From Onchidella celtica (lineage: Eukaryota > Mollusca > Gastropoda > Systellommatophora > Onchidiidae), in the NCBI GenBank assembly GCA_963931925.1, contig OZ007570.1:28337974-28401973 (forward strand): 64,000 nt of DNA, read 5' to 3'. This document shows positions 47,818-60,100 of this stretch, piece after piece (position 1 is the first letter of the stretch; each line of letters starts with the position of its first letter). The notes under the pieces were generated by a model, which was given only the letters and a program-made list of their open reading frames with translations, ran no database searches and had not been told where the DNA came from. The position numbers were made by a program, and so were the translations under genes.

Positions 47818-47831
47818 AAATTGGGGAGTTG
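47818..47831 (+). other. Putative polypurine tract
   Basis: AAATTGGGGAGTTG immediately precedes the 3' LTR. The GGGGAG core is the likely plus-strand primer, although the tract is short and interrupted by T. Confidence 0.55.
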
Positions 47832-48451
47832 TGTAGCATCTGCGGGCTACCCCTTGCCCTCCCCCGGTTTTGTTGTTGTGCTGGTGGCTGAGCATGTGTC
47901 CACTACTTTTTTCATTTTATTGTTGACTACCGTCAGAGTGTGCTGTACTCCGTGACCTGACCTTCTTTTCTAGTGAGTAGTTTTTTTCCTCGCTCGCTTG
48001 TTGTCAGGTGTTTTGACTCGTTCAGTAAATATTAGTATGTTCCCGAATATTCGATAACGTTGTGGAAACGAATGTTTACGCCAGATTTGGCCTTGGGTGA
48101 TGTAACCTGATGACGTATTGATGCGTGATTGGTTAGTTTGTGCGAGGGCAAAGGTAACGTTTATTTCGGGAACTTTCTATAGAAATGTTTATATATATAG
48201 ACCTGTGTGAGTGGTTGGGCGGTGAGTAAGTGAGTTTCCTTTTGTGTGGCGTAGATATTTAGTTTCGCTGGTGTCTTCCTAGTAATTTATTGTTCACTAT
48301 ACAGTTATTAAACTTTAGTATTATTTAATCTATCGTCGGATCTCGTGTTTATTTATTTTACAGCTGTAATAGTTTCGTTTTCTAAAGGGTTGTAGTTAGA
48401 TCAACTAACTCCCCCCTACTATAACGTGCTAGAACAACCTCAGCTGTTACA
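47832..48451 (+). repeat. 3' long terminal repeat
   Basis: 620 bp, identical by eye to the 5' LTR, including the TATA run (48190-48199) and ATTAAA. AGCTT at 48452-48456 completes the target duplication. Confidence 0.95.
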
Positions 48452-49527
48452 AGCTTTAATGTCCTGAACCTTTAATTAAGAGTTATTTTGCCCAGACTCT
48501 TTGACTGTTTGTTTCATTAGAAACATGATTTATTTTATAAAATCCTACAACTTATTGAAAAACAACAACAACAACCAAACGTTTTATTCATTACCAGAAC
48601 TGAAAGGTGCATTTAAGTTATCAAAAAGCCCCAAGCCCCCATGCAGGCTTTTTAATGTCCCTCTCTTCCTGTATGGGTGGCTCCTAAGTCACACAGACAG
48701 ATAAATAGAACAGTTTGGGACTCAGAGTAATTGCCATGATGCGAATGGTGATACAGATAAAATCAGTAATAATATCAGCAAGTTGCTTTAGGTGCTGTGA
48801 AGGCTTAAGCCTCGCTGAGCTGTAGATTATCTGTTGTGTTTCTCATATTGAGACCTGACGTTGAATCACACTGGGAAATTGTCCGCGAATGTGGGCCTGA
48901 AGAATACGAGCACTTGTTATTGTCATTGTTTATTCCAAACGCTCTTAACTTGCATATAGTGCAGATCTTAGTAAGTTTAGACGAGCTAACTAGGAACCGT
49001 ACACGGTCTCAAACACTTCAAAAGAAACAGTTCCACCACCCCCCCCCTCCCCAAAAGAAAAACAACAAAACAACTTGATGAATTCGATCCTCATGATTTG
49101 CAACCAAGTCTTTGTATGTTTAATGCACATGACCATAAACACGTTCCAAGCACACCTGTACCAGATCTTCCCAAATGTGCTGTGAAGGACTTAGCACTTT
49201 TGGACGACCGTCTGTCGTTGCCCAAGTCATCTGAAATTTAAATAAGTGAATGATTTATGAAGTTGTGATGATTCCGACCCATTAATTTTGTTCACTTGAC
49301 AGCTGTATGATGCGCAATCCGACTAGAAAATTTAATTATAGTCTCATTTCGATCCTGGCAACGTCGATAGTTTGGCTATCCTCAGCCCCATTGAAAATGG
49401 AAACTTCACTTTCGACATTTCTGCTTCTAAGTTAAATCAACAAAATATTGTTTTTGATAATCTGGTGAATTCGGTTTGCCGCATATTGTCTCAGAACTGC
49501 AGCTCTGAAGCTCGGCAAAGTGGTGCG

Positions 49528-49665
49528 AAACGCTTTGTGGGAAATCACATTCGCGACTTCTCCAGCAAAGACCTCCGTTCGGAGGCTCATATCTATAAAA
49601 TCTATATATATATGACAAAAGCAATACCGGTAATATTGCTGAAATAGACTAAGGTAGTTCCATAA
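49528..49665 (+). repeat. Direct repeat pair, copy 1
   Basis: Shares CTTTGTGGGAAATCA.ATTCG, CTCCAGCAAAGACC, ATATGACAA.AGCAAT and TGAAATAGACTA with 50804-50936, in the same order and orientation about 1.28 kb apart. Confidence 0.65.
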
Positions 49666-50803
49666 TTATCATTGTGAATTGGTTCATAAAAATTATTTCT
49701 ACAGCAAGCTCTGGATGATAGTTTGACAGCCATTGTTGGAAACCCCCCCAGCAGACGGACAGGGAACTATACTGCATGTTTAATTCTGGCGGAATATATC
49801 TCCTGTTTTAATCAATCAGTTCTCAACAGAAATGTCAGTTCAAAGAGCGGGCAGAGATTTTTAGACATGGTATCAAAGGTTCTGTGCTGCATAATTGCAA
49901 ATTACGCAAAAACTTGCCAATCGATACGCAAGGGTGAAACGATGGAATAGGCCTACAGAGATGAAATTGTCCAGCCACAAATGTTTTTTTTTTTTGGGGG
50001 GGGGGGGGGTCATGATTATTTGGGCTTCATAAAATAAGAAAGATAAGTGTAAAAGAGAATGGTTGGAGGACGGAGTGCTTACATGTCGGGGAATGTCATC
50101 AGTAATGATTGGGGCATTCAGAAAAGTTCATTAGAGAATAAGAATGACCCTGCTCTAGTTTTAGAATATTATAGTAGTTCAAAGAAAATTGACTAGCGGT
50201 GCTTCGGTAAGGACAGTTTCCTGGTGCAGCTGAATAGAGGAAATATATCTGAAGAGTCAACACAACTCAGTATTTTCTTTATCTGGCTTCACTCGGAAGT
50301 TGTCCTAGCTGAAGCATTTTCAAACTAAATACACATTGAAACAAGCATTGCGCCATGCAATTACTTTTTGCCCGACAATTCTTTCACAAAGTGCCCAGCT
50401 CTATAATACACGTATTTCGTTCAAGTCACCATCTGATCGGTGCTGCTGGCTCAATACAGTATCTGTATGAAGACCTTCACTACACACAACACTGGCAGAC
50501 ACCCCAAGGGCACCAGCTGCAGTTCTTGTGTGTGAAATACCTGACTCATGAACAAAATTTACACCAATTCAATGCTCACCTTTGCAGCTGCTCGTATTGA
50601 ATAAAAATTGAATCATAATTCCAGTTCTTTTCTATCATATTCTACCAGCTGCATCTTCGCTGAGAGAGGGCTGAGGCAATTCATGATAGAAATGATATTT
50701 CTCCTCCACCTCCACCCCTCCACTTAATTTGTGGATGTTTGAGACACTTGCGTGAGGTCGTGGACCCACTGATTTTATGTGTAATTTCACAAGTTAGAGA
50801 GGG

Positions 50804-50936
50804 AAACACTTTGTGGGAAATCATATTCGTGACCCCTCCAGCAAAGACCTTCCATCACAATCTCATATAATTATATCGTATCTGGATATGACAACAGCAA
50901 TCATACTGTTGAAATAGACTAGGATAATACCATAGA
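50804..50936 (+). repeat. Direct repeat pair, copy 2
   Basis: Second copy of the 49528-49665 repeat, with scattered substitutions and small length changes in the AT-rich middle. It could be a dispersed family or a local duplication. Confidence 0.65.
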
Positions 50937-53900
50937 AATAACATCAGACACACTAGCTCGCTCACTCTACACGTAACAGGACGTATCAGGTCAAACAGCT
51001 CACTGTGGCAGCAGCATGCAGGTTCATCAATACAAGTTTAATTCGTTGCCTTTCAAGTGGCTATTGCGTGCCTCTCATGCATATTACACGCATTATCTAG
51101 AACGATCGTTATAACGCTAAAAATGCCTGCACTCCATAAATCCTAGTGCGAAATGCTCATGAACAATTTAAGATTACCATTAAGTTTACGATCGAAACTG
51201 GATAGCTTGAAATATCCCACACTTTTCAAACCGTTCAGTTTCAGCATGGATGTGGAACAATCAAATTTAAGAGTAGTTTTAGAAGCGATTTTGATCAAAT
51301 TTATCACCTTATTTAAGCTTTCCGAGGTCTTCTATTCAAGGGACGACTCCATTTGTCAGTTTTTGACACGGCGGGAAAAGAATAGGTTTAAAAATCGAAA
51401 AAGTAGATATATAACATGCTGTGTCTATTTGTACGGATGCGGATACATTTATGGTAAGTGAACTAATACGTTCAGTTTTTGCTAGAACATGAGCGATTGG
51501 ATACGCTGCCATCTCTTTAGTCTCCAGCAGAGTCTTTCGAACAAAGCATCATCATCAATTTAGTAAGAGACTGTGCACTAAAATGATCATGATCATACTT
51601 GGAATCTCTTTTGACAGGGCGCATCCATGTGAGCGCCTGCGAGACCACTGCGTTTGAAGCACTTAAAAAACAACAACAACAAACGTTTACTACAATTTAA
51701 AACCCACGAATCTCGGCCACGTATGCTTTTTTTGCCGGACGAATGACGGAAGCGGCACTGACAGCTGGTTGATTGACGTTTCTGGATAAATGGAATCACA
51801 GCTTCAGTCTTTAAACGTATATGTTGCCCCAGGGTTACCTTAAATCGTTTCAGTTGTTCGTGCCTGTTTTGTGCCTCCTGCATCTCGTAACAGCCTCATC
51901 ATTCGTTGATCTGAAGGCGATGGATGCGTCAGTGTCCTGAGATGCTTTGTATCCTGGTTGTTCAAACAGCTACAGATATTTATTGATCGTCAGTGGAAAA
52001 CACTGTTGCATTCTGTAGGTTGCGCGTAGAAGTGGCCCCAGGCAAAATACATGCTTATTAAAGGAGTGCAAGAATCCATTAGGTTTATGACGTATAGTTC
52101 ATGCCGATTTTGTGGAGACCCACAGTTACAGGATTACTTACTATTCCACGCTTGGTTTACGTAAATAAGTTTTGTTCTAATCCAATGGGGTTCTGACCGG
52201 TAGATCTACGAATGAAATCACTGGTTCTTCCCGCAGCATTTTTCATATATACCAGGGTAACCTGCTGTATCAATTATTCACATTTAATCCAAATCAGGAG
52301 TTAAACTTTCTTTTGCTTCCCTTACCAGCGTATTCAAAGGCGCATCTGTGCGTTATTGACAATTGGTTAGCAAGCTCATGACGCCACTTGGGACGATTGC
52401 TTCTATGGGCACTGCACACCAAGTCCCCAGCTTTGGTATTGAGTACGTTGGTCACTGGGTGGGAGTTGATAATAATAACACCACAAAAAAGAAACACTAT
52501 CTCATGACAATGACCGTCCCTCAAGCATTGGTGTTAAGCTTTAATTCCGACTAAAAGCTGATGGGGGACGGGGGAGGCGGAGGGAAGGGGGGGGGGGAGG
52601 GAGCTGACTGGACTCGGTGAGAGGGCAGAGCCATACTACCTGGTTGAGTCAAACGGAAGACTTGCAAAATGCACACTCAACCGATGAAGCACCATAGAAG
52701 CATCTGAAAGCACAGAAAACAGACACAGATGCACAACTTTACTGAGGTCATTGTTAACACATGTTTTGTATTGTCTCGCCAACAGTTAAAAACGCCTTTG
52801 AATCTAGACAAACCCTTGGTTACTCCTCGGGCCTCGCCTCTCTTGTTCTCAAACACACTGACTGTCCAGAAAAATGAAATGAAATTAAAAACAACGACAA
52901 CAACAAAAAGATACATATTGTCATCTGACCTCAAAACTGATTCACATAAATTATATTACAGGCAAAGCCTAACATTGCTAAGTTTTTGCAGTAAAACATG
53001 ATAAAAATTGACGTCCTACTGGAGATGGTATGTTTATGTAAGTCATGTCTTCAGAAACTGGTGCCTCTTCATCATGGCTCTCGGGGTGTCTAATTAAACA
53101 ACAACATATTATCATATTTCTATCGTCTTACCCACTGACTGGCGAATGTCGGTCTTTTCATGTCATTTCCTCTGTCAAACTTTCCCTCCTTCCATCACTT
53201 GCCTTTTCCTCTTTAAATCTTCTCTTATTTTTTTTTTTACTCAAAATACAGAATTTAGAAAAAAAAAATAAAAAAAATAACAATTTGAAGAAAAGAGAAG
53301 ATGAACTGAATGAAATGGGATAACAACAACAACAACAACAGCAAAAAAAATCACAAGCTTGCCGTAATTATTACACATCAGTCCTGCATGAACCGTCTTC
53401 TGCATAAGCAACAACACTATCATCACCACCCCGAGCTTCATTTTTGGTTTCTTCAAATTTAAGTTGAAGAAACAATATTTCCCCGAAGTATCACATTTTT
53501 AACAAGAATATAAAAATGTCCAAAAAAAAAAAAAAGAAGAATTAAAGCAAATGAAGACGTGCAAGAGTTCACACGTGGCAAAAGAATTCTAGTAACAATA
53601 TCCACAAACAGTTGTGCGCATGTCTGAAATTTGATGTGGGTTTTAAAAAGGTGAGGGAGGACAAGAATATTGATGGCTGATTTGGCGTGCTTTTCTACAC
53701 GGGCGATCGTTGTCTTGGATGTCTTTGCTGTTAAGTTGGTGAGGAAATTGACAGAATTGTACCCCTTTAAAGTCCCCATATTTGTTTTACAAGTGGAAGC
53801 GCCTGGGAGGAACTAAGACCTTTGAAGAGTATAAAACAAATAATATCTTGATACGTTTTTTGGCGCAAAACAAATCCTGGATTTCTTTCTTCCTGGCAAC

Positions 53901-54230
53901 ATTGAATGTTCATTGTGGCTTCAAAGGCGTAATCATTTTCGATGGCATTATGAAATCCTCTCTAATTGGTATACTTGCACAGGACAAACTGGGCAAAATC
54001 TGGCAACAAAATCATGATATGTACCGGTAGTGGCGCGTTAATTAACATAGGGGGTCAGAATTGAATACACACACAGGTGAAGGAGAAACGGCGCAGAAAC
54101 TGGGGATTTTACTGTCATGTCCATGAACTGGGTTAGGGGGGCCATCCAAAAAGTTCGCAAAGCTAGATTTTTTTTTTTTTTTTGGAGGGAGAAGATTTTT
54201 TGTGTACGAATGTGTGTGTTGTGTGTATGT

Positions 54231-54383
54231 GAGAGAGAGAGAGAGAGGGATAGGGAGGAAGGAGAGAAAGAGAGAGAGAGAGAGTGAGAGAACAGAGAAA
54301 GAGAGAGACAAACAGACAGACAGAGAGAGCAAGAGAGAAAGAAAGAGAGAGAGAGAGAGAGAGATAAGAAGAAGAAGAAGAAG
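54231..54383 (+). repeat. GA-rich microsatellite with (GAA)n end
   Basis: Purine-only strand for most of about 150 bases, with GACA interruptions and a final AAGAAGAAG run. It is preceded by a short GT run. Confidence 0.95.
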
Positions 54384-54863
54384 TTACTGTGAACGAGATA
54401 ATAAGATTACATATTATTACACAAGAGGTTATGTACAGAAACAAAGTGCTGGTGCTGAAATATAGATAAAGTTTGCTTATTGGTCTAGACAAGACAGAAA
54501 GGGCACATGAATATGCATTAGTAATATCTGATACAATGAATACAGTAGCGCCAGCTGTTTTTTATGATTTGTGTCTTGGTCTCATAAGCAACTGAGATCG
54601 GCCTATACACACAACTGACATTCGCAACAAAAATTCCAAAGTTGGAGTCTGGCCAGCCCTGGACTGCCAGCGCCAGGTTCACCTGTTTTTACCCCCCTGC
54701 AATATTATTCGCGTCAACAAGATATTATAACTAGATGTGTGTCATATTTTACAAAAGTTTCATGCCATGTTACTTCGTGTAATATGTCTGTTATTGAGTT
54801 ATGAATATGTTTATGCAATGTTGCGTAAGATATGTGTACCATATAATATGATTGTGCTCTTAA

Positions 54864-55070
54864 CCCTACCACTGTCAGGGGATAATCGCCGTGTCCTGCC
54901 ACACACGTTTTTGAGCTGCAAGTTCTAATGTTGTAAATTTGGTATTTTGCACTTGTTTGGACCTGAAAAGTCCAACTAAGTATGCAATTATAGGGAGCCA
55001 ATTTCATTAGTGCTGACTGCACAGCCTTGGAAAAATTGGCAGGTTTGACTGGCTAATGGCATTAGTAGGG
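54864..55070. mobile_element. piggyBac-like MITE with TTAA target duplication
   Basis: The left end CCCTACCACTGTCA and the right end in reverse complement CCCTACTAATGCCA form an inverted repeat beginning CCC. TTAA flanks both ends (54860-54863 and 55071-55074). It is 207 bp with no coding frame. Confidence 0.7.
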
Positions 55071-55359
55071 TTAAAAGCTCTGTGAGAGTGAATTTCCTTC
55101 AAGGGATATATAGTGATTCTTATTTTGTCTTATCTTCATTTGCTCTTTCTGCTTTGATATTGGGAAAAACTGTAATACGATACAAAACATAAATTTACAA
55201 GACAATCTTAAGCCATTTCGCGTCTATTCTTCCTTCAGTTCATTTTGTGATGTTAGAAAGCCATACAAAATATATCCCAAATAGAAAGATAAGTGGCACA
55301 TTTTTATTCTTATGAAATGATGTTTAAAAGTGAATTGTACCTAAACTGGTATATGCTGG

Positions 55360-55385
55360 GGGGGAGAAAGCGAGAGAGAAAGGAG

Positions 55386-55467
<82 letters not shown>

Positions 55468-55623
55468 TGTGCAAGAGAGACAGACTAACAGAGAGCAAGA
55501 GAGAAAGAAAGAGGGGGAGAAAGAAAGAGGGAGAGAGAGAGAGAGAGAGAGAGAAAGAGACAGACAGACAGAGTGCAAGAGAGACAGACAGACAGAGAGC
55601 AAGAGAGAAAGAAAGAGGGGGAG

Positions 55624-55720
<97 letters not shown>
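55360..55720 (+). repeat. Compound GA/GACA microsatellite with higher-order duplication
   Basis: About 360 bases almost free of pyrimidines apart from GACA units. A block containing GTGCAAGAGAGACAGAC, then AACAGAGAGCAAGAGAGAAA or a near copy, then GAGGGGGAGAAAGAAAGAG occurs twice about 110 bases apart. The longest apparent frames here, up to 199 codons, are Arg-Glu repeats with no biological support. Confidence 0.95.
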
Positions 55721-55721
<1 letters not shown>

Positions 55722-56193
55722 TGTAGTTTTTTTTTTTGTCAGCACGGCAGCACTCCTTCATGTCGTTCTATCTTGTTGCATAGTAATTCCTATCCTCTCC
55801 CCTTAATTTTTTTTTTTACCTGTCACTCTTTCAGCCTTATTAGGATTACAGGCAAAGTACCCGTTCTACGAAAGGAGAAGAAAAGAAATTAACACTTTCT
55901 GGACGTATCCCCTATTTATCGGTGCCAGTGAAAGACACGTTTGGACATATCACCAATTTAAATTGTATTCTACATTCAATTCTCTTTTATTTGATGTATA
56001 ACATGTTACTTTACTATCAATACTTTTTTTTCTGTAAGCGTTTATCTGAACCATGCTGGTTTTTCCCAAAGTAGGGAAAAATTAACTACGTCCAGACTTG
56101 ACCTAAGCCCCTAACACTGACGTTCGGAAAGAGTTTTTTTGAATTCTTTAATCAGGTGAGATAGCCGACGTTACCTGTGGTGAACGTCATTTC

Positions 56194-56194
<1 letters not shown>

Positions 56195-56236
<42 letters not shown>
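56195..56236 (+). repeat. (CT)n microsatellite
   Basis: Pure dinucleotide run of about 21 units. Confidence 0.97.
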
Positions 56237-56239
<3 letters not shown>

Positions 56240-56324
56240 ATGATGCTATTTCCCCCAATTCAAAACTGATAAAATTGTCAAAGCAATAAAATGTAACAGC
56301 TCTGTGTCTTTTCATACGAATCAT

Positions 56325-56560
56325 CATCATCATCAGTTGCCCTGTCTGGAACAGACATTGGGAATCACGGCTCTCCACTCGGATCTGTCATCAGCCAACC
56401 TCAAGGAGTTCTTGTTGTGAGTTTTGTTAGTTATCCATGGATTAAGTCTTTCAGTGGAGGTTTTTCTCTGTCTATCCCTGCTTTCCCTGCCCTAGATCTT
56501 CCCTGTGACTGCTAGATGTTCGAAGCTCCTGAGGCGACAGATGTGTCCTAAAAATTTCAG
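56325..56560 (-). mobile_element. LINE ORF2 C-terminal fragment with (GAT)n tail
   Basis: On the minus strand the frame gives KFLGHICRLRSFEHLAVTGK, a stop, then GRESRDRQRKTSTERLNPW and LADDRSEWRAVIPNVCSRQG before TGA. GH.(C/M)R, a basic GR..RGRQR-type stretch, L..W, then DR..W..(V/M)..V are the closing motifs of LINE polyproteins. One internal stop shows decay. The TGATGATGATGATGATG run, seen as CATCATC on the plus strand at 56323-56335, is the 3' tail. Confidence 0.75.
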
Positions 56561-57097
56561 TTGTCTCTGATTTATGAATATGCGCACGTAAACCGGCAAG
56601 CTAACTTACACCTATCTGCTAGATTTCCATCTTTTTGTCAATGAATAATTTGGGAGTGTTTACGTTATACACATTCAAGGGCCTGGCTCCATTATGGTAG
56701 GATTAAATCTAAATCCACTATTGACTTATTCCATTCCTTCGTTTGATTTTTCCATAAAAATGCTCTCAGAGTCATCCAAAACCGAAACACATTCGTACAT
56801 TCAAAAACCAGAAAGCTGCTCTTTGCTCTTTGGGAATGAATCAGCTCAGGAGAGAAAGCAGAACGAGAATAGAGGAAGAATCGGCACTTAAGGCAGCAAG
56901 TGTTGAACCGTTTTATGACCATTCTGTGCGGACCTGTACGGTTGCCATGACTCCAAGGGACGCTTCATTAGTTTTACAGTTGAAACCTTATCTATAATGG
57001 CGCATTTTCCAAGGATGATTAAACCGCTATAAGAAGTTTTGGGGCGAAAGGAATGTAGAAAGCGGAAAGGAGATAACAGCGCTGAGTTCTATTATGT

Positions 57098-57102
<5 letters not shown>

Positions 57103-57145
<43 letters not shown>

Positions 57146-57148
57146 AGA

Positions 57149-57182
<34 letters not shown>
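57103..57182 (+). repeat. (GA)n microsatellite
   Basis: About 80 bases of GA with single A and G interruptions. Overlapping frames are artefacts. Confidence 0.95.
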
Positions 57183-57183
<1 letters not shown>

Positions 57184-60100
57184 TGACGTGTGTCAAGAAA
57201 CTTTTGACGTGTGTATGGTCTTAGGATGTGCAAAGGTGGGGGGGGGGGCATAGTAACTAGTAGGTATAAAGTTGTAGTTATAGATTGCTACTATTTCCGG
57301 TCAATTAACAAAACATTGAGTAGAAATTGTAATATTTGAGGGTAAAAAAGGCCAGTAGTCAACCTGCAATACCAAATCGGAAGCTTGTCAAAGTAACTGT
57401 AGCCTTGTTGCACGAAAACACGTGTGCATCAAAGTAGCTATCATGCATTGCGAAGTGGAGCAGGTAAGGCAACGAAGTATCAGTGCCGGCCTAGACATAG
57501 TAAAAAAAACAACAACAGAAAAACGTGAATCTATTTTGAGATATTCCAAAATGAAAAAAAATCGTGAATCTACCGGCAACTTTTTTCAAAGATTCCAAAT
57601 TAAAAAAAAAAAGTCTTCGTGAATGGAACTGTCTGCTCAAGAATAGTTTCAGGCGAAAGGTGTCTGTTTTTACTGCACATTCTTTTTCAAAAGTTGCTCT
57701 CCACAGTGAATTTTTTGCGAAACCATTTTGTGGTTTTTTAAAAATAATTTATGGTTTCGATGCAAAGAACAACAGCAACGACAAAACATTTTTTTTTGTA
57801 CGAGAATCTGTATATTTTTACCTTGGTGTTCTTTGAAAAGACGACAAGTTCAGACGACGAACTCCAGGAGTTTGCAATCGATTTTGAAATGTTATTTCTT
57901 CCGGTTATTTCTAATCCAAATGTCATTGCGCTTTTTGGCATGCATCATGCGTGAAATGTCTATTAATATCAGTTATTTATCCATATCTGAAGTGGAAGAT
58001 TTTGATCTCTAAATGTGTTAAAACGAGGCTTCGAACGGAGGCGAAGTTAATGGTAGGATGTTTGAATCTCACTTGGAAGCACAGTTTGTAGATTTTCAAG
58101 CCTGCTGATGGACAAAATGCATACAATCTATTAAATTAGTGGCAAGTATGGGTGCGACTTTCCACTGGGCTTGCTCCTCAATGATCACCAAACGAATAAT
58201 AATCATTATAAATGAATGATGAATGAATGAATGAATGAATGAACGAATGATGAATGAATGAATGAATGAATGAATGAATGAATGAATGAATAAACGAATG
58301 ATGAATGAATGAATGAATAAATGAATAAACGAATGATGAATGAATGAATGAATGAACGAATGAATGAATGAATGAATGAATGAATGAATGAATGAATGAA
58401 TGAATGAATGAATTAATGAAAGAAAGAAAGAAACATAATAAATAAATAAATATTTATCAAAATATTAATTATTATATACATAAAAACCATACACACAAAT
58501 AAATGAACAGATATACAAACAATATAATAAACAAATAAATATGTAAATGAATAACAAACAGAAGGAAACAAAAAAGTGCAATATAAATTGCATGTGTATT
58601 GCCCATAAAGCCACCGCACAACATAGCAAACTCCGAATGACCAGCAGTGTCCAACATTACAAAGTAAGGATATATCCATGTGCGTGCGAACATGGCATGG
58701 TTTCCTAAAGTTTTTCAATTCATATAATTATCCTTCTCGAAACTTCAAATGTGAGGGAGAAAACCCTGCAATACAAAGTATAGAGCTTTGTGCATTTTTT
58801 TTTCGTTGCCTTGCAGTGAAATTAATGTCCACTTCTCTCTGACTCTGAATGTGGGGCTAAAACCTTGTAAGATTGTAATGTCCTCGGGGTACGTCGGACA
58901 CTGAGTTCAAGACAGCTGTGGGAGAATTTTGTTGGAGTTCTAACAAAGATGTCAGTCGCTACAATGGCCACTTGTAATTACTGACGGAACAAATTTATTG
59001 CATTAATTTCTAAGTCAAAATGTTACACGTGCACAGCCATACGGAAGATGAAATAGCGCTTTCCTACAACTCAAGATCACGACGTGTGGAAAAGACTCTT
59101 GCTGTTGGAATTTCATGAAATGACTGTATAATTATGATTGTCATTTAAACTTCTACAATGCCCAACTTTGGCATTATTCTCTCCTCCAGTCTCATTTAAA
59201 CACTAAGCCTCCACCCTGTTTCCGACTCAAGCAATGACACCCCAGTTTCATCAAAAATATCGACAAACGTTTATACACCCTCCCCCACCCCTTTCCGCCC
59301 TTTCCCTGGATATCACCTCCTCTATTCGCCTTTTTTTTTTTTCTTCGAATCCAACTATAAAGAAGTTGCCAAAAGTTCCCTGCAATTATCTTGAACCTTT
59401 AGATAATTATTTAACAATAAAACAGTTTATATTGCTGCCCATGTGACAGAAGATTAACTTTAGGCTAGACAGTTTCATTTTAGTGACACAATAAACAGAA
59501 TGATTTTAAACCTGTCTACCTCAGATCAGTTCACGTCACGTCTTCTCTCAGATCTCACCCTCGGGCAATTTAGCATCTGATTGAAAAATCCCACGCACAA
59601 ATTAGATTGTTTGGCTTAGTATCGACAACTGCATTTTCCCCGCTGTTCTGTCTCCTGGGACTGGCGACATCCAGAGCTTTCACAATCGCCATTTCAAATG
59701 CACGCATGAACACATTTAAAGTGAGAAAACCCTGGGGAACTTTGGTGGAAATTCTGAGTGAGAACACAAAGATCAAGGCAATTGAGAACAAGGCGGTTAC
59801 AGGAGACAATCATTATGATGATAATTTGCAATTTTCCGAGTTGGTATATGATGAAAGAGGTGACGATCCTTGTGATAATAATGATTCTGTAATTACTCAA
59901 GTTTCCCTTAACTTTGCTATCACCTTGTTTTGTCCCAGGTTGTCTTCTGTTTACTGGATGAATTTCAACTCGCCGTGTTTCCTTGTTTGATGAAACTATT
60001 GTCTGGTCTGATGCTGGTCAGACAGACAATTATTCTCCAACTAGCATTGAAATTGACATAAAGCGCAAAGAAAGAATGAATGTATTTTACTTTGGCGACA

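Larger units (their letters stand above)
41893..48451 (+). mobile_element. Gmr1-like Ty3/gypsy LTR retrotransposon, near full length
   Basis: A 6559-bp element with 620-bp LTRs, a perfect 5-bp target duplication, a tRNA-Pro-type primer-binding site, one long Gag-Pol frame and a short purine-rich tract before the 3' LTR. The domain order is Gag, protease, integrase, reverse transcriptase, RNase H, so integrase precedes reverse transcriptase. Order plus gypsy-like sequence places it in the Gmr1 group, first described from Atlantic cod and other deuterostomes. No env-like frame follows RNase H. The identical LTRs indicate a recent insertion; one frame break in the RNase H tail is the only visible lesion. 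Coding GC content is well above the host flanks. Confidence 0.95.
48457..54230. other. Gene-free stretch right of the LTR element
   Basis: No host exon was recognised. Contents are short homopolymer and CAA runs, G-tracts near 49997 and 52587, and the repeat pair at 49528 and 50804 listed below. A 106-codon minus-strand frame at 53459-53779 has no domain I know. Confidence 0.5.

Noticed and set aside
47064-47831. Possible envelope gene after RNase H
   Set aside because: No frame over about 60 codons and no signal peptide, fusion or transmembrane pattern.
55293-55892. 199-codon Arg/Glu-rich open frame
   Set aside because: It is produced entirely by the GA/GACA microsatellite; its mirror frames on the other strand are equally long.
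59607-59990. 127-codon plus-strand frame with ordinary composition
   Set aside because: No motif, splice signals or neighbouring exons; an overlapping minus-strand frame looks equally plausible. Possibly a decayed repeat.
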